Of a stretch of 55,238 bases of DNA, positions 53,374 to 55,238 are shown piece after piece. Source of the stretch: Lysobacteraceae bacterium (lineage in GTDB: Bacteria > Pseudomonadota > Gammaproteobacteria > Xanthomonadales > Xanthomonadaceae); NCBI GenBank assembly GCA_003241895.1, contig QBLY01000017.1, positions 2,049-57,286 of the forward strand. Direction: 5' to 3'. Both the position numbers and the translations under genes were made by a program. The notes under the pieces were generated by a model. It ran no database searches, was not told the DNA's origin, and worked only from the letters and a program-made list of their open reading frames with translations. The first letter of the stretch is position 1; each line of letters opens with the position of its first letter.

Positions 53374-55220
53374 GGGGCTGGCTCCGCTGGTGATGGCTCG
53401 GGGTGGAGCAGGGGTTCGTACAGTTCCACCGGCTGTTCACGTCCTTTGACGTGGAATTGTCCCCGGTGTACGAAATGGAAACGGGATTCAGGGCCGCATG
53501 CGGACCTGGTGGCTCCCGACACCAGCACCCTGGCTACGCCCTTGGTGGCGCCTTCGATGCGGCTGCCCAGGTTCACGGTGTCTCCTATGGCGGTGTACTC
53601 CATTCGCGTGTCGCTGCCAAGGAAGCCGACCACGGCCGGTCCGGTATGCAGGCCGATGCCCACGTCGAAGTCGCCCAGACCCTCGTTGCCGGCCTGCAGC
53701 TCGCGCTTGAAATCGTCCAGCGCCTGGGTCATCTCGATCGCCGCCGCCACGGCCTTCTCGGCGTGGCCTTCCGACGGCGTGGGCGCGTTCCAGAAGGCCA
53801 TCACCGCATCGCCGATGAATTTGTCCAGCGTTCCTCCGTGCCGGAAGATCACCTCCACCTGCCGGGTGAAATAGCGGTTGAGCAGGTCCACCACCTGTTC
53901 AGGCGTGCGGGTTTCCGACAGGGTGGTGAAGCCGCGGATGTCGGAGAACAGGATGGTGATCTCGCGCGCCTCGGGCTTGCTGTCGCGCGAGAGTTCGCCG
54001 GCGTCCACGAGGGTCTGCACAACGCGCGGGTCCAGGAAGCGGCCGAAGATACCCACGGTGACCTCGCGCTCCCGGCGTTCCAGCCACTGGGCCTGCACGG
54101 TGAACAGGCCGAAGGCGATCCACGCCAGCATCAGCGCCGCGCCCACCGGCAAGTACTGATCCAGCCGCAGCGCGAAATAGGATCCGGCCAGTATCGCCAC
54201 GCTGGCCGCGCCCAGCGCCATGCCGATGTAGAAGGGGCTGTGCCGTCGGCGGAAGGCAAACGCAATCAGGCCCGACAGCGCCAGCGCCAGCGGCCAGCGC
54301 GTCGGGACGTCACGCAACCAGTCACCGGCGCGCAGGTTCGCCAGCGCCGTGGTGATCACCAGCACGCCATCGGTTTGCACTCCCAGCGGGGTGGGGCGCA
54401 TGTCGTTGAGTCCCGGCGCGGTGACGCCCACCACCACGAACCTTCCTTCCAGCGTCGGGGCGATGACGGGCGTCTTCTGGTTGACGTCGTGCCACAGGTC
54501 GCTGAAGGCGATGGTGCGCGGCGCCTCGCGGAACCAGTTCAGGCGGAATCGGTCGCGGTCGGGAAGCGGTGTGCCGGCGAAGCGCGCCATGCTGGCGGCC
54601 ATGCTGGGCATGCGCCAGCCGCCCAGGTCGGTCCAGATGCGGTGGTGGCGGCCGGTGCCGTCGCCATCGGTTTCGAAGGTGATCAGGCCGCCCTGCCAGT
54701 TCACCTTGTCCAGCACGTGGGGCAGCAGCAGGGTGGGGGGCACCATGTCGGTGGTGGTGGCAGTGCGCTCCAGGCCCATGGACGGCGGCAGCTGATCGAT
54801 CGGCGTGGCGTTCCCGTCCGCCAACCGCGTGGAGGCGAAGAACAGGTTGGCCTGGGTCCTGGCGATATCCTTGAGCGCCTGGTCGCTGTCGGGTTGGACC
54901 GTGTCGGCCTCGTTGAACATGATGTCGAAGGCGACCGCGCGCGGCTTGAACGGCGCCAGTTTGTCCACCAATTCGCCGTGGATGACGCGCGGCCAGGGCC
55001 AGGCGCCGGCTTCCTCGTTGAGGCCCTCCAGGCTTTTCTGGTCGATCGCCACCAGCACGATGTCGTCCGGCGGCGAGCGCGTGTGCGAGTGCTGCAGCAC
55101 CAGTTGGTCGCCGAGCGCGCGGTCGGCGCGGTCCAGGCCGCCGGCCAGCCAAAGCAGGGCGGCGGCGGCGGCGAGCGCCAGCAGGGGCAGGCGGAGCGGG
55201 GCGCGCTTGGCGGAGCTCAT
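53370..55220 (-). CDS. CHASE2-domain class III adenylate/guanylate cyclase
   Basis: 616 residues. N-terminal membrane segment, periplasmic CHASE2 sensor at about 30-300 (DDIVLVAIDQKSLEGLNEEA, AVAFDIMFNEADTVQPD), three membrane helices at about 300-380, then the cyclase domain at about 415-590. Metal-binding Asp residues lie in TILFSDIRGFTTLSE and DKFIGDAVMAFWNAP; the substrate Lys (LDKF) and the transition-state Asn-Arg pair in GDTVNLGSRIEGATK are present, so it should be active, probably as an adenylate cyclase. It heads a three-gene overlapping operon with the SH3 and M48 genes. Confidence 0.93.
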   Translation of the reverse strand: MSSAKRAPLRLPLLALAAAAALLWLAGGLDRADRALGDQLVLQHSHTRSPPDDIVLVAIDQKSLEGLNEEAGAWPWPRVIHGELVDKLAPFKPRAVAFDIMFNEADTVQPDSDQALKDIARTQANLFFASTRLADGNATPIDQLPPSMGLERTATTTDMVPPTLLLPHVLDKVNWQGGLITFETDGDGTGRHHRIWTDLGGWRMPSMAASMARFAGTPLPDRDRFRLNWFREAPRTIAFSDLWHDVNQKTPVIAPTLEGRFVVVGVTAPGLNDMRPTPLGVQTDGVLVITTALANLRAGDWLRDVPTRWPLALALSGLIAFAFRRRHSPFYIGMALGAASVAILAGSYFALRLDQYLPVGAALMLAWIAFGLFTVQAQWLERREREVTVGIFGRFLDPRVVQTLVDAGELSRDSKPEAREITILFSDIRGFTTLSETRTPEQVVDLLNRYFTRQVEVIFRHGGTLDKFIGDAVMAFWNAPTPSEGHAEKAVAAAIEMTQALDDFKRELQAGNEGLGDFDVGIGLHTGPAVVGFLGSDTRMEYTAIGDTVNLGSRIEGATKGVARVLVSGATRSACGPESRFHFVHRGQFHVKGREQPVELYEPLLHPEPSPAEPAP

Positions 55221-55238
55221 GCTTCCTCGGGGTCGGGC

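Overview
The window is a GC-rich gammaproteobacterial chromosome segment, most likely from the Xanthomonadaceae/Lysobacteraceae (Lysobacter/Luteimonas-like). This placement is an inference from base composition, the gene order smpB-ratA-rnfH-bamE-fur-recN-hrcA-grpE-dnaK-dnaJ, and protein character; no search was run. Most of the window is ordinary, densely packed core and catabolic DNA. One section, about 30.1-42.6 kb, is accessory and carries clear scars of integration at the tmRNA gene.

About 1-21 kb is a polyamine and beta-alanine catabolic locus. On the left, a minus-strand set (mmsA/bauC-like, alanine dehydrogenase, omega-amino acid:pyruvate aminotransferase) can take beta-alanine to acetyl-CoA while Ald turns the alanine product back into pyruvate. 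Next come a PuuR-type regulator and PuuC, an unrelated block (glycosyltransferase, Usp, SulP), then puuB and puuA on the minus strand. Divergent from these is a long plus-strand operon: puuD, a second puuA, a spuC-type putrescine aminotransferase, the potFGHI putrescine ABC importer and a Sad-type semialdehyde dehydrogenase. Imported putrescine can therefore be degraded either by gamma-glutamylation (PuuA-B-C-D) or by direct transamination, both ending at GABA and succinate. The two divergent promoter regions, 8.2 kb apart, share a near-identical 16-nt motif that is a good operator candidate.

About 20.9-30 kb holds redox and stress genes: MsrB, a stand-alone lipoamide-dehydrogenase-like flavoprotein, a zinc alcohol dehydrogenase, an Old Yellow Enzyme, a second Sad-like aldehyde dehydrogenase, an SDR, a SOUL protein, a cupin and a repetitive Lys/Glu/Arg-rich exported protein. 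A 55-codon C-terminal relic of a CurA/YncB-type oxidoreductase lies between the alcohol dehydrogenase and the OYE gene.

About 30.1-42.6 kb is the accessory section. A 185-nt copy of the tmRNA 3' part (4 mismatches to the intact gene) sits at 30.25 kb, a 15-17 nt copy of the tmRNA 3' end sits at 38.29 kb, and the intact ssrA is at 42.6-43.0 kb. The two partial copies also share the same hairpin terminator and flank. Between them are an IS3 relic, an internally deleted MFS gene, two large PAS-type signalling proteins (one with degenerate GGDEF and intact EAL) and a membrane protein. The 38.3-42.6 kb piece is visibly more AT-rich and encodes a Septu-like anti-phage pair (PtuA ATPase, PtuB HNH nuclease), a DUF2971 protein and a small probable DNA-binding protein. 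No integrase gene remains.

About 43-55 kb is core: smpB beside ssrA, ratA-rnfH, bamE, fur, recN, the hrcA-grpE-dnaK-dnaJ heat-shock cluster with a sigma32-type promoter before dnaK, and a tightly overlapping operon of a CHASE2 nucleotide cyclase, an SH3-domain protein and an M48 metalloprotease.
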